64,000 nucleotides of DNA from Nemertoderma westbladi. Its lineage: Eukaryota; Xenacoelomorpha; Nemertodermatida; Nemertodermatidae. The translations under genes were made by a program, and so were the position numbers. Below the pieces are notes generated by a model. The model made no database searches. It worked only from the letters and a program-made list of their open reading frames with translations, and was not told where the DNA came from. The DNA lies in contig JAUCBJ010006895.1 in the NCBI GenBank assembly GCA_032718475.1, positions 91,790 through 155,789 of the forward strand, written 5' to 3'. Below are positions 34,525-45,307 of the stretch, one piece after another (position 1 is the stretch's first letter; each line of letters opens with the position of its first letter).

Positions 34525-34762
34525 TTGAAAACAAAGAGCAATCAACTTTCACCTATAATAAATACAACAATCTTACCTCAACCTACGCAACAGTCATACC
34601 CAAACCAGTACTATATGCAACCCTTAGCTGTCAGTGGTAACTCATTCCCATTGGACAGTATCCTCACTGTGGGATGTAACTCTGACCAATCTGAAAGCAA
34701 GAAATATCCGTTGGTGCATACAGACACCCAGGACAGCGGATTGGGCGCCTCATTGTCCACAG
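34525..34762 (+). CDS. Candidate host exon, Ser/Thr/Gln/Pro-rich
   Basis: 238 bp open between a TTTTTTATAG acceptor and an ACAG/GTAAGA donor. It encodes about 79 residues rich in Ser, Gln, Pro and Thr, with a DTQDSGLGASLS stretch and no domain. Composition suits a transactivation region downstream of the zinc-finger exon on the same strand. The phases do not fit a direct join (31392 ends after one codon base and this exon opens on a whole codon), so at least one exon would have to lie between, and none is visible. It may be another gene or a chance frame. Confidence 0.42.
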
Positions 34763-35126
34763 GTAAGACATATTATATTATGTTTGTATATGTTTGTTTA
34801 TATTGAATATCGTAGCTTAAGAGTCATAAGGATAAGGCCCTAAGTCAAAGAGCCTACAAAAGATATCGAAAGATATATGATGGCCTTTCTGCAGTAAGAT
34901 ATTGCCCAATAGGAATGTCGGATTTCACTTTACCACGTAATAATCATCACTTCCCATTGGATAAAATATTCAAAACTTCACCAGCTAATACAGCATGTCT
35001 TAAAGCAACGATATATATATATGAATTAGATGGTGTTTCTTTTTATTCGAAGTTTTTTTAACATGTAAAACATACAATATTGGTATAAATATATAGAGAA
35101 ATATCCCCCCACCAAACAGTTAGACT
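34763..35126. other. Intron-like AT-rich DNA
   Basis: No coding signal or repeat seen. Ends where homology between non-LTR copies A and B starts. Confidence 0.4.
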
Positions 35127-35889
35127 ATCACCAGCTGATAGGTTGGTTGCTAGGCTACCAACCAAACATACACACATAAATATAATTTTTTCCAAAATTG
35201 TAACATTACTCAACGTCATTAGTAATAACAGTGAGTTGTTATTTAGCACTTTACAACTTTTGATGACATTACAGCATTGTATTGGCCTGTAGTACATTTA
35301 GTATTGTATTGGTGTTGTAATGTCCCTTGTTTATGTATAACCAATGACGGCGATTTGTAAAGTTACGGCGTCATTGGTTACCATGTAAACAATAGGTGGA
35401 ATTTATAATTAATTGCCTGACAGCCAGATAAGCCTACTTTTTTCATTTCATAAAACACCCGGACGAGCCGGTATTATATTAGATAAAATATATATATACG
35501 GAATACATATACATATATAAGTGGGTACGCACGGTTTATCATTGGCAATAGGATAAAGATAACATAGGTAAATAAAGTGCACATATATTTGGGCAAAACG
35601 CATCAGACAAAGATAACATATGTAGGTAAATAAAATGCACATACAGCATGTTTGAGCAAAACGCATCAGGTCATTGTAAAAAAATAAGAAAACTTGGTGC
35701 AGATGTAATGAGAAGCATGTCATAAGGTTTTCTATCTCGAAGGGTGGACCACATAGCCATATTAACATTAAGTGAGGGGGGGGGGGGGGGGGGGATTGCA
35801 GAGTGCAGGTAGAAGTGATTATAATAGGAGTTTGCGTTGCAAATATAGTTGGATATCAGATTAGGAAACGCCATAATATGTATGAGAGT
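35127..35889 (-). mobile_element. Non-LTR copy B, 3' segment (downstream of BEL-2 insertion)
   Basis: Closely matches 31540-32490 without the RTE insertion. It includes the 19-G tract (35776-35794). It is interrupted at 35889 by BEL-2 and resumes at 48103. Confidence 0.9.
35776..35794 (+). repeat. Poly-G tract (19 G)
   Basis: Same position in non-LTR copy B as the 21-G tract in copy A, so it predates their separation and varies in length. Confidence 0.95.
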
Positions 35890-37157
35890 TGTAAAAGCTT
35901 TTGTGGGATAACTGATACGTTTGCCTTTGCTGGCCAGTTCCCCCCCAGGCGCTGGAATACTCTAAAAAAGGTTTTCTAACTGTATATATATTCCCCTCGC
36001 CCGCAAGGTACCTTTACAGGTGTTTTAACGGACATAAAAATCATTCTGCTATATACGTGTTTTAGCGGACATGGTAAGACAAAAAACTTGTAATGCACCA
36101 ACCACCTTTCACAGCTTAGCCGTGATGATTCATATTACGACATCTAGCAGCTGGTTGCTGACATGGAAACAGCCATTGGCCGCGTGGTTCTTTGTTTGGC
36201 TTGGGCCAATCAGGGCGGTTTTTCCTGTCGACGTGTAGCTTTTCTGCCGATCATAAGGAGAGTGTTCAGTCTTACTGTTTTTTACTTGATACTTTGTTGT
36301 TATTGCTGTCTAAGCCAGAAACACCGGCATTTTGGATAGATACTGCTGTACCGTAAACTGCTTGAATTATCGAAAGTATAAACTGTTACCTTAACTCACT
36401 AACGAATCTTAACTAATTGATCAATCTTAATTAACATACTCACTTAATTTAATTGCATTAATCATATTGTTTGTACTGTTATTTTACCGTCAGTTATTAA
36501 TTGTAAATATTTGTTGATGGAAATATTGCTATTTGGATAATACGGATAAATCACCCAATTCCCAATTTTCTTGATAACACTACAGGTTAGAGAGACCGGC
36601 TATACATAACAATTGCGATTTATATTAATGTGGTGTGTATTGAATCCAATGTTATTTAGCAGACCCTACGTGAGTCAATTACTGCTCTCTTTATGTGTGA
36701 TCAAATATACTGACTGTCGGCAGAATAGTGTGTATGATTGTGATTGGTAACAAAGTATTTCCTAAAGAATACGCTTTATACTTTAATCATAAGCAGTATC
36801 GTTGCGTTTTAGTATAAGTCTTAGTTCTGTTTAAATAGATAAAGCGCCACGTCCTAAAGGAACTGTTAATATTTCCCGAAAGCCAATAATATCTGTCAGA
36901 GATTAATTATTAACGATCTATCGAATAATACATTAGGTATACACTGCAACCTTACACTGTAATAATACAATTCAAGCATCCGAATTCAGTCTCCCGGGTG
37001 TAGATCCATCGGGTGAATGATCGCGCATGGGCTGATTTCGGCTAATGTTTGGCGTATTAGCATAAATTATTGTCGTATGCTAAAGTGGTTTTAATTAACT
37101 AAAAGACATATAAATTTTGGCAGGTTAAACTGCTAAAGGTCTTCAAAAGCGCGAACA
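35890..37157 (+). repeat. 5' LTR of BEL-2
   Basis: 1,268 bp from TGTAAAAGC to GCGCGAACA. I saw one difference from the 3' LTR (CCCGAAAGCC against CCCGAATGCC). It shares start, end and patches of sequence with BEL-1 LTRs but is clearly a different subfamily. Confidence 0.96.
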
Positions 37158-37285
37158 GTAACAGTTTATAATCTTATTGCAGTAGGCAATAAGGTTGCAA
37201 GTGTAGGCATTAAATACAGTTTAATACTGTTCTGGCGAACAGTAACGGTTTACAATCTTATTGCAGTAGGCAATAGGGTTGCAAA
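37158..37285 (+). promoter_or_regulatory. Duplicated hairpin just inside the BEL-2 5' LTR
   Basis: Two copies of a ~50-bp segment, each beginning at a GCGAACAGTAAC word (about 37151 and 37235) and containing a CTTATTGC/GCAATAAG stem (37173-37193; 37257-37277 with a weaker last pair). The first copy overlaps the LTR end. Candidate primer-binding or packaging region. Confidence 0.55.
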
Positions 37286-37534
37286 AATACCGTAGTGACC
37301 GGTAAAACTGAACCGGTACTTTGTAGGTCAGTAGGCCTAACTGTCATCACCGGTACCGGTACTGCCGTACAAGTACATTTAGTATTATTCGATTTTGATT
37401 GTTGTATACCGGTAGGTCTTGGTACTTAATCAGGGAACGGCCGCCCTGATTTTTTATTTGAGATTCTACTTATTTCTGTCGGTTTTATTTACTAGTAGGC
37501 TAATATTGAGCAGAAGGCGTGTGACCCTGCTCAG

Positions 37535-38110
37535 ATTGTTCAGATAATTGTAGGCTGAGCTGCTGTCTGACTGTTGTTGGGTTTGGAGAGATTACGGCGT
37601 GTGTAGAGTTTGTCTGATAAAGTGCCGTTAGTAAGTTGGGGCAGTCATAACTGTAAGGTCAATCCCCTCTTAAAGAGTAAGTCGTACTACCGTGTTAGCA
37701 CGCATACTAACTAACAGTTTCAGAGTCTGCATATACTGTAGTTTATCTAGGCTTGATCGTAGTCTGCCAGTGTTTTAGCCTGTGTTTGTTTGTGTGGTCT
37801 GTTCAGGTACCGTAATAGTTATTACTCAAATATTTGTAGGCTGGATTGTTGTCTAGCTATTTTTGGGTCTGAAGGGATTGCTGCGTGTGTAGAGTTGGTC
37901 TGATCAAGTGCCGTTAGTAAGTTGGGGCAGTCATAACTGTAAGGTCAATCCCCTCTTAAAGAGTAAGTCGTACTACCGTGTTAGCACGCATACTAACTAA
38001 CAGTTTCAGAATCTGCACATACAGTAGTTTGTTTAGGCTTGATAGTAGTCTGCCAGCGTTTGGTTTGTATTTGTTTGAGTATTCTGTACGGGTAGCGTAA
38101 TATTTATTAT
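37535..38110 (+). repeat. Duplicated leader domain of BEL-2 with conserved RNA fold
   Basis: Two copies in tandem. The folded units lie at 37627-37715 and 37913-38001. Outer stem GTTAGTAAGT with ACTAACTAAC, inner GGGG/CCCC, and a CAGT/ACTG hairpin. At two positions BEL-2 has T-A pairs where BEL-1 has G-C or C-G, which keeps pairing. Confidence 0.65.
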
Positions 38111-39436
38111 TCAGAGTTTATGCGATTATTCGCACCATTCATGTCCCCAAGTTTATTCCTACAGTAACTGTGCTTGTTATACATACCGTTATAGTTAAAC
38201 TAACCCCGGTACTACATCAGGGCTGCTTGGCGTAGGTAAAGACTGACGACTTTGTGCTTCGGTCACTCCAGCAGATGCCGTGGTTCTTTTAACTGTTCAA
38301 GTATATTTAACTACTGATTATTTGTTATACCGGTACTTGTACCTAATTTAGGGTTTAGAGTACAGTGCCTTCCGAAGTAATTAGTGTAGGCAGTATATTT
38401 GTGTTGTAAAGTGGTTGATAGGCACATTCGTTAGCTCTATTAGCTTCTGGGTAGGAACAATCCGTGATACATAACGTTGTACCTATAGCGATACGGTTAT
38501 AGGTCGTCAGGCGGTGGTATTTTCCTATCTGGACAGTACAATATATTTACTACTACTTATTATTTAAATACCGTAGTACCCTGTCCTTTGTAATAGCCAG
38601 AAATCTAACCCTTTGTTAGACTGGTTTGTAGACTTCCTGTAAAATTACCCTAAAAAATTTCGTCCGTAATATTTTTGTTGTGTTTAATTAGAGAATTAAT
38701 CTCACCCATATCGTAAGTAATTTGTAGTATTAAGTAACTTAGGTAAATTAGAATTATCAGTTTTAGTGTCTCAATAAGTAACACTTCACTGACAGCGCAC
38801 AGCTTCTGTGTAGTGATTCCCCCAGAAATAATAACATTTATTTCAAATATTGACAAAAAACCCATTTAAACGGGTATATATCTATTATAAATCAACTCAA
38901 ACGATTTATAAGTAGTAGGCCTGCCATACCACAACTAGGTCTCAAAATCAGTTGGACTACTGCTTAAATAACGGTAACAAAGTAAGTTAAAGTAACCAAG
39001 TAACCCTAAAATATTCAGAAATTCAATTATTCTAAAATAATTGACATACCGGTATTTACCATAGGCTTATTATATTTATTTCTATAAATTTGTGCTGAAA
39101 TCATACCGGTACTCTGTAATTAATTATAGTCCAGAATTATACTTATATATTATAAGTGTAAGCTGTATACCGGTATCCACGATAGGCCTATTATATATTT
39201 ATATATTTATATATATATTTGTGCTAAATTTATACACCGGTACTCTGTGGCAAATCTGGTCTGTAATAATACTTATATATACTATAAGCATACCGGTATT
39301 CTGATATAATATATATATATCCCGCTATATTAAGTAGCAGTATCGGTAATTAATTATTAGGCTAGCGGTGATACTGAATTACTAGACTTGCTTTAACTGT
39401 ATTTATAGCCGTAGGCATTTAACTGTGTAAACAAAC

Positions 39437-42400
39437 ATGTCGGACACAACCCAATCACTGTCGGATAGTCTTTTGGAAAGTGTTAGAATGACTGTTAGAC
39501 AGTGTCTTAAAAAGATCAGTGACCCAGATCCCAGTATAGAACATCCTAGATCCAAGTCTAAGTCACCTCCTGCTGTAAGAAAGGCCATCCCTACCGTAGT
39601 AGTGTCAGACCCTAGACTAGTAGAACACCGTAGGTCTATCATCGGAACTCGGGCCCAAGTCAAGCGGGATCAAGAAGCAGCTATCAAACAGCAGCAACCT
39701 CCTAGCCCAGAACCTAGTTCTCAGCGGCCCGATGGCTCCAGTAGTTCGGATACTGCTGAGCGGAGACCCGAACACGGAGCGAAGATGGCGGATACGGTTT
39801 ATGATGAGCGGCCAACCTATGAAGAATCAACCGACGCCACTTCTTCTCAAGTAGAAAGCGAGGTGGAAAGCGAAGTGGAAAGCGAATTAACAGCAGCAGA
39901 GAAGCCGCGAACTAGAGACGCCATTGACATATATCTGTCAGACTATCAGCGATTCATAGGAGACGAAGAGTTGAGGAGACGACTGTCTGGACTTCGCCCT
40001 AATAGTGAAGGAACCAAGCTTGTGTTGGACGCAATCGATGCGGAAATGTTAGCTGCAAACCAAGCTGAATGTGATGAAAAACTCCGTCTCACTAGAGTCC
40101 GAGAAGAACAAATAAAGAAAAGAAGGATAGAGGAACAAAAAACGGCGGCTATGGCGGCGGCTATAGCAGATGCAGAAGCAGAAAGTAAAGCAGCAAAGGC
40201 GGTGGCAAAGGCAGATGCAGAAGCAGAAAGGAAGGCAGCGGCTGCAGATGTAGAAGCAGAAAGAAAGGCAGCGGCTGCAGATGCAGAAGCAGAAAGAAAG
40301 GCAGCGGCTGCAGAGGCAGAAGCAGAAAGAAAGGCAGCGGCTGCAGATGCAGCGGCAGAAGTAGAAGCAGAAAGAAAAGTGGCAAAGGCAGTGAGAGAAG
40401 CAGAAAGGAGAGCATCTGAGCAGACTACCCAACTGGAGTTGGAGAATCTGCAAGAGACACAAGACAGTATAACTAAACAGTTTACTGCTAATCAAATGCA
40501 GATGATGAGAAAATCTACTCCCAAGCGCCAAGGGTACACATCATCGGAGGAAGGCGATACTACCGAACCTGAAGGCGGAGGAGATAGATCTCATCTAAAT
40601 AGGCGCAGAAAAACATATTACCGTCGTAAATTGCCTGATTTGCCCCCAGCTGTTAAAAGACAGCTAACTAGCACAGATTTAGGTAGTGCGGAACCTATAG
40701 AACAATTTATCCAGGTCAAAAGACTCCCTACTATAGTCGATGAACCTGAAATAATTAGGCCTGTAATTCCCAAAGTCACTTCTATGCTAGAGACCCCTAC
40801 ACTTCCAGAGCTTAACTCTAAATTCCCTTTACATAGCACTACACTGCCTGTACCCGGTGGAACAGTCCATGCAAATACCCCTGTCCAGATAGCAGAGAGA
40901 GAAATCAATAATTTGTCTCCCGTCGTCCCGCGTCAGCCCGCTACTATGTTGGCGACTCCCGCTTCGGCGGTTGAGTGGGTGGAAGAGGGACGGCGGGGGA
41001 TGAATCTCCTGCTAGGACAGATGCAGGAGACTGTCCACCAACTTAAGGGAACAGTGAGGGAAGGTAGAGCAGAGTTGCAAGAAGTGCAGCAAAGTATCGC
41101 GCTAGAACGCGACAAATTAGTCAATATACAAAAAGGCATACCAATGCCTCCTCCTGTAACATTGTGTCAACCCGTTAGGTCTGAAGTATTACATGCGCCA
41201 GGTGTGGAGCCTACACGCATCTATACTGCTAGTGAAGTTGAAACTCCTATAGCAAACCCTATTAAGGGTGATTATAGACCTGTTATTAATGATATTCCCT
41301 ATAGACCTGATAATGATCCGAGAAATTTGTATACCGATAATTCGATATTAAATAACACGATGGCCCAAGAAAGCTTTACGCGTCAGATGGCTAGAACAGA
41401 AGCCCGCCAAGCGGTCAAAGTGGGAGAGATCGTCAAATTCAATGGAGATGAGATGAAATGGTTACCTTTCAACGAATATTACAAAGATAGCATACAGAAC
41501 TCTGTACTATCTAACGGAGAGAAACTTAGATTCCTCATCAAGTGTTTGGAAGGACCTCCCAAGTTAATGGCGTTAAAGTTTATTGGACATCCAGATGGAT
41601 TAAGACAAGTTTGGGATACACTAAACATCAGGTATGGTAACAAGGATAACATAGCTAAGTATTTGTATGCAAAATTAGTAGCCCCCCGACACTTCCTTAG
41701 TAGCGGGATTATAGAGTTTTCCGATGAAATTCAAGAGATCTGTAGACAACTGGACTGGTTAGGTAAGTCGCATGAATATCAGAGTTCCATGGTTATTGGA
41801 GCCGTAGTCTCTACTTTACCAAAGGGTGGAGTATGTACACGCTGGGACAAGAAAGTGTTGTACATGAATGAACAACAACGACGAAGTCCTACCATGGCTG
41901 ATCTCATGTCTTTCTTAGATAGTGAAGTAAAATTACAACTCATAAGGCAGGCCAGAGAGAAAACATCGGAAAATAAGGTAAGTGAGAAACCCGATTCTAG
42001 GAGAAGGATAATACCAGTGTGTTATACTGACGACGGCGAAAGCCAAGCTTCTCAAGAAGAGGACAGCGGGAAAGACACAGCAAAATCTTACTATGACAAC
42101 AAGACCTATAAAGACGTAAGTAAATACAAGTCTCGAACCAGTGACAGGAGAGAACAGGTAACAACAACTCCTCCTACGTCTCCTAAGATAATTCACGGAA
42201 GAAAGCCCGAAGAAAGAACGAGAGTGCATAACGTTAACCAAGTTAAGGTGAGTAACATCAAACCAAAATGTGCGCTGTGCGACGGGCCTCACCGTTTGAG
42301 TGCGTGTGCTGAATTTCTAAAGAAATCCCCTGTAGACAGGCGTACAGTCCTGTGGAATAAGCGGTTATGCTATAATTGCCTCAGATCAGGACACCAACGG

Positions 42401-43696
42401 CGAACCTGTTACTCCGACGCAAAGTGTGCAAAGTGTGGCGCGAAACATCACATTTTGTTACACAGTGAGTTCGAACGAGACAACCCGAGTCAGGTAAGTG
42501 AGCCCGAACTACATGTCCAATTCAGTGATGTGAACGACACTGACCAAGGTTCTGAGTGGGAAGGATTCTATACAGACGAATTCTCCGATGCCAACGAATC
42601 CTGTTATCTAATAAATACCACAGTGTATCGAGCACTTACGGATGAAAAGGACACTGACGAGTTTACTCCAACTCCTTTTGACAAACAACCATCTTGGAAA
42701 GTTCCAACTTCCAACATAGGAATAAGAGAATTTCCTGTAGTGCAAGTTCGAGTTCATGGTCCCAACAAGAGTTACATAGTGAACGCCCTACTTGACTCCG
42801 GCAGCACAGGAACATTCATCGATCAAGAACTAGCCGAAGATATCTTTGCTGGACAACCCAAGTTCCGGACTAAATTGAATATGTCAGGAATTATGCAGGT
42901 TTGGAAATCTACCCTAACGGCAGATTACTATGTAGGTGTGTTGTCCACCCCCCAGGATAAGTTAGGAACACAAGGTATAAGGTCAGTAAAAATGGTGGCT
43001 ATAAAGAACTTTGCTACTACTCAAGCAGAACCTTATAACTGGGACGAGGACGAGTGCATCCAACATCTTGAGATACCTCGATTCCAAACCGATTATCCTG
43101 GAGTGCAAATACTCATCGGCCAAAACGCGCATGAGGCGCTCGAGCCATTAGAGAAACGGCCTGCTCAACCACAGCCACTACAAACCTATGCGGTAAGAAC
43201 TAGAGTAGGTTGGTACTTCACTGGCCCTTCCCGTAGAACTCTCAAAGAGAGATTACCTCAACAACAGGTATACCAAGTAAAGGGGGAAGTGGAGAGCAGT
43301 GATGTGGACGACCCAACTGAGGGAACACCATACTCCTCAGATAATGACGATATTAACTCCAATGTAGATCAATGGAGACATTGCCTTAGGACGATTAATC
43401 CAGCCGACATCGCTTCCAGAGGAGCAACTCCTCAAGAACTGATAGATACTCCAGGCTGGTTAGGTGGATCCGACTTCTTAAGTAAAGAAGAAGAAGGATG
43501 GCCTCCTCATCTTACCACGGCGGAGAGTAGACAGGCCAAGGGAGCGGAGAAACTAACACAACCACTCAATCGCCCAGCTAGTCGTTTATGTTTACTGGAA
43601 AGAGACCGAAAACTGTCCGGAAACTATGGAAGGCAAGATACTCTTCCTACGACCACTTCCCTAATCCGACAAATATCTAGGGACTCCATAACGTAA
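39437..43696 (+). CDS. BEL-2 Gag-protease polyprotein with residual RNase H and integrase ends
   Basis: 1,419 codons without a break. The N-terminal extension is shorter than in BEL-1 because about 178 residues are absent after residue ~120. It has an Ala/Glu/Lys coiled-coil array of 11-residue repeats (AEAERKAAAAD type, about residues 228-335), then the DUF1759-type Gag domain (about 668-820). A cysteine/histidine region follows: CALC, then CYNCLRSGHQRRTC (CCHC), then CAKCGAKHH (about 942-1011). The aspartic protease has DSGSTG (42794-42811) as its catalytic motif. After residue ~1305 the frame jumps to the end of RNase H (DQWRHC onward) and then, after GAEK, to the last ~45 residues of pol. 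All joins keep the frame. It could supply Gag and protease but no polymerase. Confidence 0.92.
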   Translation: MSDTTQSLSDSLLESVRMTVRQCLKKISDPDPSIEHPRSKSKSPPAVRKAIPTVVVSDPRLVEHRRSIIGTRAQVKRDQEAAIKQQQPPSPEPSSQRPDGSSSSDTAERRPEHGAKMADTVYDERPTYEESTDATSSQVESEVESEVESELTAAEKPRTRDAIDIYLSDYQRFIGDEELRRRLSGLRPNSEGTKLVLDAIDAEMLAANQAECDEKLRLTRVREEQIKKRRIEEQKTAAMAAAIADAEAESKAAKAVAKADAEAERKAAAADVEAERKAAAADAEAERKAAAAEAEAERKAAAADAAAEVEAERKVAKAVREAERRASEQTTQLELENLQETQDSITKQFTANQMQMMRKSTPKRQGYTSSEEGDTTEPEGGGDRSHLNRRRKTYYRRKLPDLPPAVKRQLTSTDLGSAEPIEQFIQVKRLPTIVDEPEIIRPVIPKVTSMLETPTLPELNSKFPLHSTTLPVPGGTVHANTPVQIAEREINNLSPVVPRQPATMLATPASAVEWVEEGRRGMNLLLGQMQETVHQLKGTVREGRAELQEVQQSIALERDKLVNIQKGIPMPPPVTLCQPVRSEVLHAPGVEPTRIYTASEVETPIANPIKGDYRPVINDIPYRPDNDPRNLYTDNSILNNTMAQESFTRQMARTEARQAVKVGEIVKFNGDEMKWLPFNEYYKDSIQNSVLSNGEKLRFLIKCLEGPPKLMALKFIGHPDGLRQVWDTLNIRYGNKDNIAKYLYAKLVAPRHFLSSGIIEFSDEIQEICRQLDWLGKSHEYQSSMVIGAVVSTLPKGGVCTRWDKKVLYMNEQQRRSPTMADLMSFLDSEVKLQLIRQAREKTSENKVSEKPDSRRRIIPVCYTDDGESQASQEEDSGKDTAKSYYDNKTYKDVSKYKSRTSDRREQVTTTPPTSPKIIHGRKPEERTRVHNVNQVKVSNIKPKCALCDGPHRLSACAEFLKKSPVDRRTVLWNKRLCYNCLRSGHQRRTCYSDAKCAKCGAKHHILLHSEFERDNPSQVSEPELHVQFSDVNDTDQGSEWEGFYTDEFSDANESCYLINTTVYRALTDEKDTDEFTPTPFDKQPSWKVPTSNIGIREFPVVQVRVHGPNKSYIVNALLDSGSTGTFIDQELAEDIFAGQPKFRTKLNMSGIMQVWKSTLTADYYVGVLSTPQDKLGTQGIRSVKMVAIKNFATTQAEPYNWDEDECIQHLEIPRFQTDYPGVQILIGQNAHEALEPLEKRPAQPQPLQTYAVRTRVGWYFTGPSRRTLKERLPQQQVYQVKGEVESSDVDDPTEGTPYSSDNDDINSNVDQWRHCLRTINPADIASRGATPQELIDTPGWLGGSDFLSKEEEGWPPHLTTAESRQAKGAEKLTQPLNRPASRLCLLERDRKLSGNYGRQDTLPTTTSLIRQISRDSIT

Positions 43697-45307
43697 TAAC
43701 ATATGGAGTGGGCGTGTGACTATATCATTTTATATTTGTTTTTATTTTATATTTATGTATGTATTATTATGTAATTTTATTATAATCGTTTTCTTTAATT
43801 TTATTTAGTAGAATGTTAGTTTAGAATATTTAGTAAATTAGTGCAATATATTAGTGTTTATTACGTACATAATTACTTATAATATATATTTAGTGCGACG
43901 GCAAGAAGTAATTATTTTCTCTTTCCTTACTGTCCGTATTATATTATAAATGCGAGACTATAGTAAGATGACATGTCAGTACTTCTTAAAGTACAATAAA
44001 GCCACTACTATATTTAAGTATTATTGGTAGGCAGAGTATTAGGAATGCAAAGTTCAGATCCTCGTGTCTCGGCTAAACCAAGCTCTGGGTAGACCTTGGA
44101 AACGACTTGCCTCTTCACACTGACATTGCTTCGTGCGATATTGCTCTTCTACCTTATAACAAATAATACATATAGTAGCGTGATGTCCCTCTAACAGTAG
44201 CGTAAATCGCAAATAAATCTGTTAAACTTTTGACCATCTGTAATTCTAGTCGATTAAGATATCGTGGCACCCACCGATATACTTGAAAGACAAATTCTAG
44301 AATCAGTGGTTAACGTCCCCAGACAAGTTCTGGAATAAATCGGTGCCCATCCTAAATATTAATTTAATATTTATTAAAATCTGTAAAATTCAGATCCGTT
44401 AAAAATTCTAGTCGATTAAGATATCGTAGCACTTACCGATACTCTTAAAAGACAAATTTCATAGAATTCAGGATCCTATGTCCCCAGACCTGCTCTGGAA
44501 TCCAATTGTGTCAATTTAACATCAAATAATAAAATTCACGGGAATAAATTTAAATTCATATTCGAATGAATTTCATAAATTGTCATTTTGCGCAATTTAT
44601 AACATTCCCAAAATTCCAGTAATTAATAGATCATGGGAGCGGAGATTCATATTGAGTGCGAGAATCTACAACATATAGTCAATAGCCGATAAAATTTATA
44701 AAATCATGCATAAAGAGGATATTGACAATTAAAGAATTACTATTAAATAACATCCCAGATCTGTATGCATGAGAATTACCCTAATTCTACCGCTAGTTTT
44801 CCAAAATGTCACCATGGCAACACCCACGCTAGAATTAGAAACAAGTTAAAGGACCAATAAAAGCTTGCCCCATTGCGTAGCATAAGAGTATACATAGAGC
44901 ACTATTAGTATCCAAGGATACATAGTAATAACGTGACATTCTGGAAGACACTGACTAACGGACAAATGGCATGCGTGTGTGTAGTAAGTAATGATTGTAT
45001 GGAATTTGTGCGTTTATAGGTGAATGTTACTACTAAAGTGTGTTTACAGTAGCTAATCGCAATTGTAAAATAGCCCTAACTCTACTGAGATAACCTCAAG
45101 TGGATTCAAGCCTTTGGGACGGACAGTGGTGGGACTTGTGTCGGTTATCGTTGTCGTGCTGTTGCTACATGTTGGCGTAAACACTGCGACAGCGGTACAT
45201 CGGCGCTGAGAAACCCACTGTCCGGGGGCAAAAGGCCTAGTAGGCAGCGACGCCCGCTTGCCTAAAATATTAACTTATATTGATATTAATAAACTCAGAT
45301 AACAGAT
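43697..45307 (+). promoter_or_regulatory. BEL-2 post-pol non-coding block with duplicated hairpins
   Basis: Parallel to 24231-25853 and well conserved with it. Hairpins at 44243-44303 and 44405-44468 have ATTCTAG/CTAGAAT outer and ATATCG/CGATAT inner pairing (the second copy is weaker). No gene. Confidence 0.55.
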
